Assembly: GCA_030407005.1 (NCBI GenBank)
Contig: JAUDYN010000001.1
Location: forward strand, 2,480,001-2,544,000
DNA: 64,000 nucleotides
Origin: Desarmillaria ectypa
Lineage: Eukaryota > Basidiomycota > Agaricomycetes > Agaricales > Physalacriaceae
Direction of reading: 5' to 3'
Shown: positions 24,460 to 39,474 of the stretch, one piece after another
Position numbering within the stretch: the stretch's first letter is position 1
Layout of the letters: every line of letters begins with the position of its first letter
Notes under the pieces: model-generated
Told to the model about the DNA's origin: nothing
The model's input: the letters and a program-made list of their open reading frames with translations, nothing else
Databases searched by the model: none
Program-made: the position numbers and the translations under genes

Positions 24460-25267
24460 TTATATCATGTTGTCGTCAAACGTGCCACATTTTTTCACAA
24501 GCTGGTAAAAGTCTGAGCGAGTGTATCCAAAAGCTAATGAAAGACCAAACCTGATGACGTTTCAACGCGTCCTTTCTCGTAAAGGTTTTCCCGCAACCAC
24601 CATTACAAGTGTAGGGCTTCGAACCAGAATGGGTCTTTTCGTGACGCTTCAAGTCATGCTGTCGATGGAACGATAGGGAGCACATGTCACAGCCAAATGC
24701 GCGGGGGAGAGACATGGCATATTCGGAGGAAAAGGGAGGCGACGAGGACATGGACATGTCGTACGAAGGAGAATGAACCATTGCCGGCTCCTGAGATTGC
24801 CCGTAATGAGATTGTCCGTAAGGCTGAGGGTACGGAGAATATACAGGAGAATGAGGAGGATACGAAGAGTTGGTATGATGGTGAGAATAACCGTGGGATG
24901 GGTGAGTTGGAGATTGTGGTGGTGGTGATACTTGACTAGAGTGATAGTTATGCGAACTTCGCCCCATAGGAGCCGGCGGAGAGTGATCAGGCACGGCGGG
25001 GTAGCTCGATCGGTGGTGGCTTATGCCATTTGCGCCGGTTGGTTGGGCGTAGGACTGATTTGGGGAAGAATAATGTCCACCGGAATGCGAATATGATGCA
25101 TCAAGACGCCGGCTGACGCCACCAAGAGCTGGGTTATAATCCTGAGGCGCAGGAACGTAGGACGTCGAAGGATACCCGCTCATATTGCTCGAAGAATACT
25201 CTTCGCTTGGCCTCTGCTCAGCTGAATGGCCGGTATTGTGTCCACGGTAATAAGGATAGTCACCCAT
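24460..25267 (-). CDS. C2H2 zinc-finger transcription factor
   Basis: The ATG at 25267 starts MGDYPYYRGHNTGHS. A low-complexity region of about 200 residues follows, rich in Ser, Pro, Tyr, His and Gln. Two C2H2 fingers lie at the C-terminus: CDMCSLSFHRQHDLKRHEKTH and CNGGCGKTFTRKDALKRHQ, joined by SGSKPYT. An intron follows the second finger's first His. The last exon is short and reads LVKKCGTFDDNMI before the stop at 24460. With that splice, the second finger's last metal ligand is Cys (in VKKC) rather than His; this depends on the acceptor chosen. A longer in-frame start at 25327 is possible. The two-finger, low-complexity layout is common in basidiomycete regulators. Target genes unknown. 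Confidence 0.82.
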
Positions 25268-28199
25268 GGTCGACAGAAAGAGAGCGTGCAGACTTGGGCG
25301 TTGATAGAACTGTTTATGGGTTTCCAAAGGATGCGCGACGACTAGTTAGGAAGGAGGGTAACAGAGGTAGAATTATAGGCAGACTGCCAAGTTGACGCGT
25401 TCATTGGTGCCTGATGATCTGGTTTGGATAGGCCCCCAGGAGCAGAACAAATTGCGCGTGTTGGTCGGTCGTCCTAAAGAAAGTTAGTCTGTTATTTGTG
25501 CGCAGCCGATGACTTTATGTTGTAAAGCGTGACCAGGTGCGTTTTGGACAGCAAATAACATTATCTAAGGAGGAGTCTAAGATCAGGGAGGGAAAGAGGG
25601 AACTAGCCCCTCATCTCAGATCCTTGGAGTTGTCACGTCGATGTAAAATCAAGGCACTGCCTTTTCTGTCGAGTATTCCGGGCTACCCTGCATCTCGTCG
25701 CTGGTAATAGCTTCCTGTTCAGGCGTAGTGACCACCGCGCTATCGCTCATCAGTATGAAATCATATGATATTACTGTCTAACTGTGTCGGAGATGGCCAT
25801 GGACTTGAACTCAGAACAGGCAGCTCAGAGATTCAAGCCTTCAGTTTTCAGTTGCTCCTCATGCTGTGGTTAACTGCGAAATGACAGGACATCGGTAAGA
25901 ATGTGGTTTCAGTGTTGACATGATCAGTCCGAATCACCGTTGTAGACCGTGATCTACTGTATAGAAAAATTTTGACCTGTAAATTAAGGTCGACAGAGCT
26001 GCAATGCTTACCTAGGTCCGAGCTAGGTCCGTAAACAGCTAAACTTGCGGTTCCAAATGTTTAGTTACTGAAAAAAGTCAGAACGCAACCGGCGATTTCC
26101 TATGAATAGGAAATATCACGTGACTGTCTCTGTTTCATCAACATCAGTGTCATACCGTTCAAGTTGTTGAACCCTTTGTCCTCTATTAGCAGGAAAGGTT
26201 TAGATCAGGCCAAATACGTTTAGGCCCTCCGACTAAAGGTCTTCTTCTTCATCAAATTTAGCGTTCAATTCAAGTCAATTCCTCATCACCTACGCCCAAT
26301 GGCTGACAGAATTTCATCCAGGCAACACCCAACACGCGGACGCTAGGACTGCAATGCAAAATGCGGCATAGACTTACTATGGCCACTCGGTTTGTTGAGC
26401 AGGCAATAGCCCTAGACCGTCGCAACGCACGAAATAATTGCTTCAGAAGCTCAGGTACCCACTAGTGTATGTCCTACTTACGAAAACTGCCAACTTCGCT
26501 TTGCACCGAAAGGAACCAGTTATTCAATTCGTATGTCTGGATCCACGCCGAATTTAGTCGTTCACGTCCATCATCACTTAATAAATGCACTAGTCGATTC
26601 GTTCCCCATCACTTTCCCTGCTGTCCATCTTCTGTCAAGGACTCTTGTCCCGCATTTTCGTCTACTGGAGGTCAATCAATGCTTAACATGCTTAACATAG
26701 TTTCTCTTGTCGGCTGCAAAAGATTTCATAAACCAATTTGACACTTGCATCTGGCGCTCCAAAGGTACGTCTTTTTGTCTACACGATCATTTGTCGATAG
26801 CCAAACTCAAGAGTGAGCCAGGAAATCGCGCCTTCCCGCCCTCTCTTCACCCAGACAAGGGGCTGGTGGTCGGAACAAGGTGTTATCAGGTTGTAATTTT
26901 CAAATATACTGCGAGAATGACAGATTTCAAGCGCCGAAAAACAATGGGTGTTTAAGATATTTCGATTTGCTCTTGATATTTAACCCCAGCACCAAGAAAA
27001 AGCGCTTGCCCGTCTATAGCCTGAGGACTCCATGGGGATGTAGGTTTGTGGTCACCGTGTTTACGATGCCGTCGCACAATATATATCGGAGATGGTCCAT
27101 CCTCTTGCTTCCAGCCATCATCATTCCACTAGGGTTCGAGACTCGGGTGTCCGCTCGTCAATGGACTTTCTACTGCAGAACCTTCCAAGGTCACCGCATC
27201 GGGCACGTACCAGACTCGCACTGAAGATAAACATGTGACATATTCCTACGGTCAGCACTTCTCTTCATGTATTGACCTACATTGTAGGTTTTGCTCGAAG
27301 CAAATTTGTGTGATCTATCTTGTTTTTAATCTGCAGTATGACAGAGCCAATCAGTCGGATTGAGCGGGATTTCATAGTCGCGGCGGGGGATAGAGCTACC
27401 TCCACTTATCCTCCGCTGTCCTGTGCGTCCGAACATGCCCGACATGCCGAGAAGGCCGAGAATCCTTTGCCCTAGTACGGCCTACGCCGAGCCTGCGCGC
27501 CACTCTGTCCCTGTTCTGCGAGGCTGCTGAGAAGTTTCTTTGGCGTGGTGACGGTCGGAGAATGTAATGCTCCGATGCTTACTGGCGCTAGTCCGACTTA
27601 CAGCAGCGTGTATCCAGCAGAAGCACCCACACAAGAGTACGAGAATTTTGTGATGCTGTAATGCAGACAAAGGATAAAATTTATTACACTTCGCAAACCG
27701 CATAAATCACACCGCAAATGGAAGAATTTTAGGTATACTAGAAAATCACGAAACTTGACAGGAAACTCGTCCTGAAACTGACCTTGCCCGCCATTTTTCT
27801 AATTTCGGGACTAGTTTGCAGTCAAGTTTCTTTAGTCACACGATCATTTCGGTATGGCTGAAAATTTTCCGTTTGCGGTGTCAAAGTGACGGGCCACTCC
27901 TGTCATGCCTGAGTTTCCGCACGATGGAAATGCAAAGTGGCACTGAAAAAAATTCCTTATACAGTTTCCGTCCGGTCAGAAACAGAATTCTCCCCGCCAA
28001 AATCTGATTTCCAACAGAATGTCTCAAGAAATTTTTTTCTAGCTCCGCGAACCATTTCCGTTAAATTTCCTTTGTGTTGACATTATTAGAGGTCATTCAA
28101 GTATGTACGGCCCGGGAGCTCCCGGACTCCGGAGGTTGCCAAATCGGAGTCGAAACTTGATATAACAGATACGCCACATCAGCGAAGATAAGATAAACG
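25268..28199. other. Gene-poor stretch of 2.9 kb
   Basis: It lies between the start of the C2H2 gene and the start of the CREG-like gene, so both promoters are here. Open stretches at 26469-26741 and 26880-27224 show no known motif or consistent splicing. A direct repeat of CTAGGTCCG occurs near 26012-26032. No transposase, reverse transcriptase or terminal repeats were recognised; an eroded element cannot be ruled out. Confidence 0.4.
26095..26123. promoter_or_regulatory. Palindrome next to an E-box (CACGTG)
   Basis: Positions 26095-26114 form a palindrome with 9-base arms and a 2-base centre (ATTTCCTAT-GA-ATAGGAAAT). Two bases later comes TCACGTGA (26116-26123), itself an 8-base palindrome and a typical bHLH site. 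It is far from either start codon, so a regulatory role is only a suggestion. Confidence 0.35.
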
Positions 28200-29153
28200 A
28201 TGCGACTCTCATCGTTGCTCTTGTATACCGTTAGCGCTTTGGCAACATTCCACGAATCCATTGAAGATGCAGGTACGGAGCAAATGGCCTAGTATCCCTT
28301 ACACTTCATTCATAGTTTGTCCTCCTAGCGCGCATAGCGCGAAGGCTTGTGGATGTATCCCCTCTTTCTGTTGGAACCATGGCTACCGTCTTTCCATCTG
28401 ACGATCCATTACTACCCGGTCAATCATGTTCTGAAGGAAACATTTCCTGTCTGATACCACTCTCCTCCAGGTTACCCCTTTTCTTTGCAGGAGTATTATG
28501 CCAGGTAAAAGAAAATGCCTCTCGTTGCGTAGACTCGGAAGCGTCTTGATGAACAACACCGAAACAGCTGCCTTGCTAATGGATCACTCACCCTTCTATT
28601 CCTACCTATATCCCGCCACAGTCGGAACATATTGGCCTCGCCTTCACATCTAGTTTCTATCTCAATCACCTCGGAGTTACCTGCGGCCCATAAACCCCGT
28701 GTGTCATTGCTGGGGAACGTGACAATCTTCACGAATATTGGAAGTGTTGACAATTTGACGGAAATCAAGAAATGCTACCTGGAGAAACATCCTGACGCCA
28801 AGAGATGGTTGCCAAGCGATGACGAAGGGGCGCATCTCGTGAGTCCATTAAAGCTGAGTGATGTACCAATCTCATTATTGTTGTGTCCAGTCTTATTGGG
28901 CTAGATTTGATCCTGAAGTATGCAATGTAGAATCTGGAACGATGAAGTACTGACTGTTCAACAGAGTGTCTATTTTGTCGGTGGCTTTGGCGGGTCCGTC
29001 TTGTCACCTCATTCCTGTATTGAGAGACGTTGCTGAGCTGACGCTAGGCGCCATTATATCGGGTTCATACCTATGGATCTCTATCAGAACGCGATTCCTT
29101 TGGATGATTCAGCTGACGCCTATCCATACGTGTTCCAGAAACAGGAATCGTAG
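28200..29153 (+). CDS. Secreted CREG-like protein (pyridoxamine-oxidase-like split barrel)
   Basis: The ATG at 28200 opens a signal peptide (MRLSSLLLYTVSALATFHES). Spliced exons then give EDAARIARRLVDVSPLSVGT, MATVFPSDDPLLPGYPFSLQ, EYYASCLANGSLTLLFLPIS and RHSRNILASPSH. They continue with KPRVSLLGNVTIFTN, CYLEKHPDAKRWLPSDDEG, SYWARFDPESVYFVGGFGGR and HYIGFIPMDLYQNA, ending YPYVFQKQES at 29153. The ARRLV and YFVGGFGG..HYIG patterns are those of the CREG/FMN-binding split-barrel family. Enzyme activity is uncertain, since animal CREG proteins have lost cofactor binding. Six introns are needed. Frame closes cleanly through all of them. The family call is from recalled sequence patterns. Confidence 0.8.
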
Positions 29154-29338
29154 AGCAGGGGGGTACGGCGGAATCGGAATCGCAACCAAAGCGTTGGCCT
29201 TGTTTTAAAACTACCACAATTCAATAGTTAACTATCTATGCCGCAATTGCAACAAATTTTAGGCATTCTGAATAAAGTGAAAATCGATCGTTAGTACTTG
29301 TGTAACTTTTTTCAAGTGAGCTGAGTCAACCATGTGTA

Positions 29339-29346
29339 TGACGTCA
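29339..29346. promoter_or_regulatory. CRE-type palindrome TGACGTCA
   Basis: A full 8-base bZIP (CREB/ATF-type) site in intergenic DNA, 186 bases after the CREG-like stop and about 1.5 kb before the next gene. A single site may be due to chance. Confidence 0.3.
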
Positions 29347-30840
29347 CGCGTCGCGGCGATAACGATCAAAATTCTTAATTGAATTTTCAGCAGTTGTACA
29401 GTCTGGAATCTGCTCTCCTCAAAATATTTCACTCTTCACAGGCTCTGCTCAGAAATATGTCCAATGTATATGGGGTATGGATTGCATGCTGTCAGTCTAA
29501 AAATGTCTGATTCGCATTTTCCGGCTCGCAAGCAGTAAATCAGATTACGAAAATGGTCGCAGCAACCGACTGATTCACCGATCCCCTCCATCATAGGGCG
29601 GACTACATATTCTCCCAACTTCTATGCTATACTGAAGTCAGTTAGAGTCAGTTTCTTCTATATACTAGCGCAGTGACCGCACTAATCCTGATAATTTCAC
29701 AGCGGGGACATCCCGCCGGCCCCTGATCTAAAATATCCAAATCAACATCGCTTCCAGGGCAGTCCCTGGCATAGCAGCCAGGTGTCCTTACTCCAATGCT
29801 GAGTCTGGTCCTGGGGTTCCGATTTACCGATGACAGATCGGCCACCCTTTCTTGTTTCGACTACTACTTTCAGCCCTATCATCTCATCGTCAAGTATTTT
29901 CTGTCATGTCTGGGTATCAATGATCACGCGAAAACTTTAACTCGGCCAAGGGCGGTGAGAAAATGGGAAATGTAGAAACTTTCTCAAATGATTTGTTTGG
30001 ACGCTAGCGGCACTCTGCCATTGATAACTATTCTTGGCAAAAGTAATGATTTTCCCGCGAAAAACTTCGGGTAGGTTACACGGACTGATGTGATCTCGGA
30101 TGGTTATGATCACTAGATTTATGAATGCTGGCCTAATAATGCGTGAGTACTACTTGTCATCTTGAGCTACATTTACAAGAGTCTTTTCTTAGATTCTGCA
30201 ATCAAACACTCGGCACAATAAGTTTCTTTGAAGTAATGGTCTCCTGTCATGGAGATGTTCATTTACAGATCGTCGTAGGATGATGTATACCACTTTTTCT
30301 TCGGAGCCCGCTCAGAATTTTCATCATTCCAAGTTGAACCGAGCTGCGAAGTCCGAAAAGAAAGGTCATTGGATTGTCCTCGTAGATTGAAATATTCGAA
30401 ACATGGATCGATCATCACTTCTCAAGTCTGTGAAATGCCATGGATTACCGACCCTCCTATGATACCTTGGTTTCTCGGGACGCAGAACCTGAAACTCACG
30501 ACCACGTGCTGCCGTTGCAGCCTTGCCGAGATCTTCAGGCTCAAGAACCCAAAGTGTAAGCGGTGGACTGAGCTAGCAGGTTGATTCCCTGTTCCCCTCG
30601 CTTGCCGCTTTCTGCACATGAAGACAGTGCATATCAACGATGAACAAGAATGCGATACATGCGTGGTCTGAAAGTTCACGTTTGGTCGGCTGTGCGGTAA
30701 CTCCAATCACCCCACTTGGCTACTGCAAAGCGGGCTTGGATACCGTGGTCAAAATATCTTGACTGCACCGACTGGGGAATCAGGCACTACGGTGTGACAC
30801 AGTACCTGTAATAAATTGCTCCCTTTATTGAATTTCACTA

Positions 30841-30877
30841 CCTCCTTCCCTCTTCCTTCCCTCTCGTTTCCATCTCC
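30841..30877 (+). promoter_or_regulatory. Pyrimidine-rich leader before C2H2 gene
   Basis: A nearly pure C/T tract runs up to the start codon. Such CT tracts mark transcription start regions of highly expressed fungal genes. Confidence 0.4.
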
Positions 30878-32365
30878 ATGTCGTACTCATATGGCAAGAA
30901 GAGGCATTCAAGGGATCGTCCTACTCTCCCGCCAATCCGCGATCTCTTTGGAGGTGAGCCTCTAGCTCCTCTGAAGATCCGCTTTTAATCGTAGAAACAG
31001 ACGAGCTATCTCGGTCCGCGAGAGCTCCTCACGACTCACCCCCTTTGACCTTGGCACGTCTTAGTATGAGTGATGATGATCACGAAGTCCCCCCTCATAC
31101 TTCGAGCTATCCTGGGCCGGGGGCTCCATACAGCACTGGACGCAACTCCATGGTACGTCACGTTGCCGTACAATGGCCTCCTCATGCCTGAAAGTCCTCT
31201 ACATTTTCAGTCATCTGCTCAATACGTCCCTCCTGCGTCACGACCTTATCATGACCCGCCAAAGGCTTTTTACAATCATCAGCAATCGAGTTCAACATCC
31301 TCGTACACGACACCTACATTTTCCAAAACTAGATCCTCTGACAGTATTTATGGCAATCAGCCTGGAAGACCTTCTCTTGGAGCTCGTTCATCATCTTACA
31401 TGAGTTCCCCAACATCAACTGCCTCTCCGAATAGGTTTCCCGTTCATCGCAACACCGTCCCACAGATGGATTATCCCCATGGTTCAGGGATGCATTTTTC
31501 CGATGCTCGACGTGATGATTTTAGTCGACAGCTAACGGAAGATAGACTTCTAGCCAATCGCCATCCTTCTGGCGAGAATCCGGCTACTCGCTATCCTTTC
31601 GATCAACGTCCATCGGCTAACACCTATCCGTCATCGGGTTTCCCTTCTCGCGTACCCGGAAATGCTCATCCCGCGCCCCCGTGGGCAATATCGACCACAG
31701 TGGACAGAAGCACGGCCGATGACGATGATCCTACGCCAACAGCTCGATACCGTGATGTAGGACCCTCATTCGGACGCTCGTCTGAAAGAGAGGATGAACT
31801 GATGGGTACATCTACTTCCAAGTACGAATGCACCTACTGTGGCAAGGGCTTTAACCGCCCCAGTAGTCTAAAAGTATGTTTTAATGTTTCTCGACTCCTG
31901 GGTATGTACTGGACTCGCGTCCTTCTAGATCCACATCAACAGTCATACAGGAGAAAAACGTGTGTACTACTTGTTGGCAATGCTATCATGCATGTTCTGA
32001 CTCTCCCTTCACAAGCTTTTGTCTGCCCCGTTGAAAGCTGTGGAAGGAGCTTCAGTGTTCTCAGCAATATGCGTAGACACGCTCGTGTCCACACTCAGAC
32101 TCCCTCGAGGCAGCAGGAGCTCTCTAGTGATGAAAGTAGCGAGATAATACCACCTCCTCAGTCAGCGTCATCGCACATGTCGCAGTCCTCCGGCGCGCCG
32201 TCTATAGCGTCGTCTCAATCACAATGGCAGCATCGTCGGGATAGCAGCGCATCTGCATCAAGTACCACGAGTTCCCGGAGAAGTCGCAGCGTCTCATCTG
32301 ATGATTTTGATGAAACTGATGATCAGTTGCGACCAGAAAAACGAACTCGTCGTCACCTCAAATAA
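30878..32365 (+). CDS. C2H2 zinc-finger transcription factor
   Basis: The ATG at 30878 gives MSYSYGKKRHSRDRPTLPPI, then DLFGGDELSRSARAPHDSPP after the first intron. A long Ser/Pro/Tyr-rich region follows (about residues 60-300). Two fingers come next: CTYCGKGFNRPSSLKIHINSH, with the intron inside, then TGEKPFVCPVESCGRSFSV and NMRRHARVH. A Ser-rich tail ends KRTRRHLK. All four ligands of each finger are present, with the classical TGEKP linker. The tail holds acidic and basic patches (SSDDFDETDDQLRPEKRTRR), a possible nuclear localisation signal. Overall it resembles basidiomycete developmental C2H2 factors, but no specific ortholog is claimed. Confidence 0.85.
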
Positions 32366-32826
32366 AATGATGTTCAACGTATCGCACTTATTTCCTTTTG
32401 GGCTTTTGGGCTATTCGCTAGATTGCGCTCCACTACAATCATTTTATGCATCCTCTCCATCCGCATCATACTATCTATTATTCGTCTCACTTACCGCTGT
32501 TGGCCATCATTTATTGCATCTATTTATTCGAGGTTCGCTTAGTTTGCCATGCCGCTCCTTCTACTTATTTATTGCCGAATCCAAACGTCCTCATCCGCTG
32601 TATTATAGGCATTAGACTACCTGTATCATTCATATCATTATCATGACAACCATCGCATTCATAAGTTCGCTCATTTCATGGTTGTGAAGATTACAGGATA
32701 AGGAAACAAGATGAACACATCTAAATATATTATGATAGATTAGTGATGCCGATCCAGCTCGTGGGGGTATAATTGTTAGTGACGAGTTAGAAAGCGGTGG
32801 GTAGTCAAAATGCCGGCGGAAAGAGG
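32366..32826. other. Convergent intergenic region
   Basis: The 3' flanks of the C2H2 gene (plus) and the CRIB-NDR kinase gene (minus). AT-rich, no gene seen. Confidence 0.5.
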
Positions 32827-36284
<3,458 letters not shown>

Positions 36285-37442
36285 TGGGATTGGCAAGGCC
36301 GTAGCAGAAAGAGTGCTCTAACGACTGTCGGAGAGACGCCAAAGCAGTCCCGATATGGATATCTAGTTTCCACGTGGCTTTTCTGATTACCTACTGCATC
36401 GCGATGACCTACTAACCAGTCATCCCCCTCATGTTCGTTTCAAAAAAAAAACACATTTTTCAGAGGGCAACTGGGTTCGTCACCGTTTCGCTACCGATCT
36501 TCGCTCGCACTTGGACATCAAGCCTCGCTTTGTTTCCGCTACTTGGTATCGCTTCTTTGGGCTCGCCAGTATCTTGGCTACGACATGCCCTACTTCATTC
36601 CTGCACCGTTGCTTGTAAAGTTGTATTCTCAGTTCCCTGCCCCTTGAACTCGATCTCTTTCATTTGTATGTAACGCGAACTAGCTCCGATCATTTGATCT
36701 TGGTCGTATTGTCATCATCGGGGCGAAGACACGGCTTGCGGACGGTCCAAGCCCTTTTACCGGTCTGCCATCACGGCATGCCACACAGAAAATAATAGTA
36801 CGTACGGCAATCCACTTCTCACGAGCGGTCCTTCAGGCGCAAATCTACGATGGGAACTTGATATAGCAGTTTTGGCAATGATTTTTAAGATAAAATCCCT
36901 CTCACTTCAGCCGACACCCACGCTGATTTCATTTCCCTGTTCTGACATATATGTAACCTACAATTCGTGCTGCCGGGGCGTGTTCTTTCGGTGTTACTAG
37001 GTATACCTGCCCATAGCTTGTCTACGGCTTATTATTTTTTAGAGCTCCGTTCCATTATCCCCTGCGAACCTTGATCGTCCAACTGCGCCTTCTGCAATAA
37101 GCTGTGAGGGTACTTTGTTCCGTACCTCTCGCCCTCAACGTCGTTGAAACCACTTGTTTCTTTACACACATTGGACCTGGATCTGCACTCTCCAACTCGT
37201 GTTCTTTCCCCTAGCCCAACTACGCCCCGCCTCGTGTAATTGGCCTTTCTTGTACATGTCTCCCTCGTTGTCTGGTTCCTGATTTATTTACATTCCCGCA
37301 TCGCCTTTTCTCGCTCACAGCGGCCTGCGTAGACACGCGTGTTTTTTCGTATATAACTCGGGGTCATCCTCGCTTTTTGCCACAGTAATATCGCCGACTT
37401 TCTCTTCTTCTTCTTCTAAACTATCCTTCATATTATCTACTT
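36285..37442. other. Divergent intergenic region, 1.16 kb
   Basis: It separates the CRIB-NDR kinase (minus) from the homeodomain gene (plus). A TATA-like element and a CT-rich tract lie just before the homeodomain start. No additional gene is seen; 36431-36673 is open but unremarkable. Confidence 0.5.
37350..37356 (+). promoter_or_regulatory. Possible TATA box of the homeodomain gene
   Basis: TATATAA about 90 bases before the ATG at 37443, followed by a TTCTTCTTC-type pyrimidine tract at 37399-37417. Spacing suits a core promoter. Confidence 0.45.
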
Positions 37443-38723
37443 ATGTCGAATCCCAAAGAGGATCGTTATTATGGCAGGTCAAGGAGTCCCCCTGTGGGAG
37501 ACTCTCAAGGCGGCGGCTTTTTCCAGACGGGTCAGGGTGGGCGAACTGTGCTACCTCCTCTTTCTTCTGCTTTTCCAACCTCACGTTTTCCAGGTCTGTG
37601 TCTATGAGTGTTCAAATCTTCAACAGAAATTTATTGTCTGATTTTGATTAGTTCCCGTGGCATATTCTAACCAGTATCCTCAACAACGTTCTTCTCCAGG
37701 AAGATACGATTATACCTCCCAGTACTCGAGCCAATGGCAGCAAAATAGTGGAGGTGAGTCTTTGAATTCTCTATAGGCCTTGTACTAAACATGAACACTC
37801 AGCGTCTTCATTTGACTATTATGAAACCCAAGATAATCGATACGGCACTCAGCATACGTATCCGGTGTATTCATCTCGGACTTCTCCCATGATACCAGAT
37901 ACAGCAGTCGATTCCAGGAAATTACCCCCCCTTAATACTTCTCCACATGCCGGTTATCCTTCAGCATCTTCGACCATGCACGGCGGAAGTCATATTCGGT
38001 CACCGACAGCATCCTATCCTGCTACCTACAACGGTTATCCATCGAACGCATCGAGCTCCTACGCATACGGCATGTCGATGGCCGATTCAGCAAACATCCC
38101 GATGAGTTCTCATTCTCATACAGCCATGACTGACATGCGCTCGTCCTCTCCCTATGGACGAAATTTATCTCATGTTCCACCGCCCTCATACACTCCGCCA
38201 CCGGTATCCCCTACCTCCGCTGATGACTCGCCAACCATCAAGAAAAAACGAAAACGTGCTGACGCCGCACAACTCAAAATTCTCAACGAGACCTACGCCC
38301 GCACTGCTTTCCCGTCAACGGAAGAGCGCCTTGCGTTGGCTAAATTATTGGATATGTCTGCGAGAAGCGTCCAGATTTGGTACTCATGTTATTTTTGCTA
38401 CGATCATCGCCCTTTTACTTATCAAAATTTCTTACAGGTTTCAAAATAAAAGACAGTCGATGAGGCAAACCAGGCAGTCGTCGTCAAGTACCCACCAGTC
38501 TTTTTCTATGGCGTCTCAGGGCGATCCCCTAGTCGATGACATGGCGCATCTGTCTACTGGTGGCTACGAGGGCAACACGCCCATGTCGGGCTCGTCGTAT
38601 ATGTCTCGTTCTCCTCCACCGGACGCCCATGGCTCCCCTTCACTCACGTCGTCTCATCGCCGTGCTCGAAGCCAAGACACTGCAGTCGCTGATCAGAGGC
38701 AAATGTGGCCGCGTGGATATTGA
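37443..38723 (+). CDS. Homeodomain transcription factor
   Basis: The ATG at 37443 gives MSNPKEDRYYGRSRSPPVGD. Short exons lead to a Ser/Tyr/Pro-rich region. The homeodomain starts at KKKRKRADAAQLKILNETYA and continues RTAFPSTEERLALAKLLDMS. Helix 3 is split by an intron and reads RSVQIWFQNKRQSMRQTRQ. The WFQNKR signature is complete. A Ser-rich tail with SPPPDAHGSPSLTSSHRRAR ends at 38723. The spacing is the ordinary 60-residue type, not the three-residue-extended TALE class. There is no partner homeodomain gene, so this is not the paired HD mating-type locus; it resembles the single developmental homeobox genes of mushrooms. Confidence 0.88.
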
Positions 38724-39474
38724 GTAGTCGTAATTATCCTCAGCTTTCTTTCAAGACGTCCTATTTCTTCTTCCCGGGCCTATAATATTGTTACATCCGC
38801 TCCCTTGGAACCCTAGTCTATCTTCTCGCCGCAGTCCTAATCTATGAATCCGGTTTTTAATAATTACCTATTCATTAATATTCCACCGACAGGATGCCAT
38901 CGCCCAATAGCTTCCTTCTCGATAGGACCACTTTATTTTACCTTATATATGTACCTAAGATATCATTGAATGATCGAGTGCTGGAGCACTACACACACCC
39001 GCCTGTCTATTACTACTTGGATTCCCAACCTCTTTGAGTCCGCGGCGGCAACTTCCACTTTTAACAGAAGCGGCAGATGGGGATCTGATCCGTCTGCTAC
39101 GAATCTCAAAGATGTGCTCTGTGATTTGTTCCAAATTTGTTCTCAAAAAAAAAACGACGCCATGAGAGACTTAACTCCGTACATGATGGCCATTTTTTAA
39201 GTTTAAAGATACCCACCAACCACAAATTGGGGGGCGGGGAAGCTGTCGAACCGTTACTGCACATGGTCCAGGCTCCGCCCTGGTTTGTCAGCTGGCGTGA
39301 GTGGTGTAGCAGTTATGCGTGTCACAGAAACTTCATGGGCAATGAGATCCGAGGACTAATAGACATCGATTGGGCCCGCAGGGCTCGCTCACGTTCACGT
39401 CCACGGTCATATAAGATGATCATCTATAAGGGTACTATGTGAATCGAAATATCTATAATAGGAACCAACAAATA
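38724..39474. other. Convergent intergenic region
   Basis: The 3' flanks of the homeodomain gene and the EF3 gene. Short open stretches here carry no recognisable motif. Confidence 0.5.

Larger units (their letters stand above)
29154..30877. other. Intergenic, 1.7 kb
   Basis: It contains the 3' flank of the CREG-like gene and the promoter of the C2H2 gene at 30878. No gene is recognised; the open stretch at 30369-30584 has no known motif. Confidence 0.4.

Noticed and set aside
37443..38723. Homeodomain gene as the HD mating-type locus
   Set aside because: There is only one homeodomain gene, with an ordinary 60-residue domain, and the flanking genes are not the usual mitochondrial intermediate peptidase pair.
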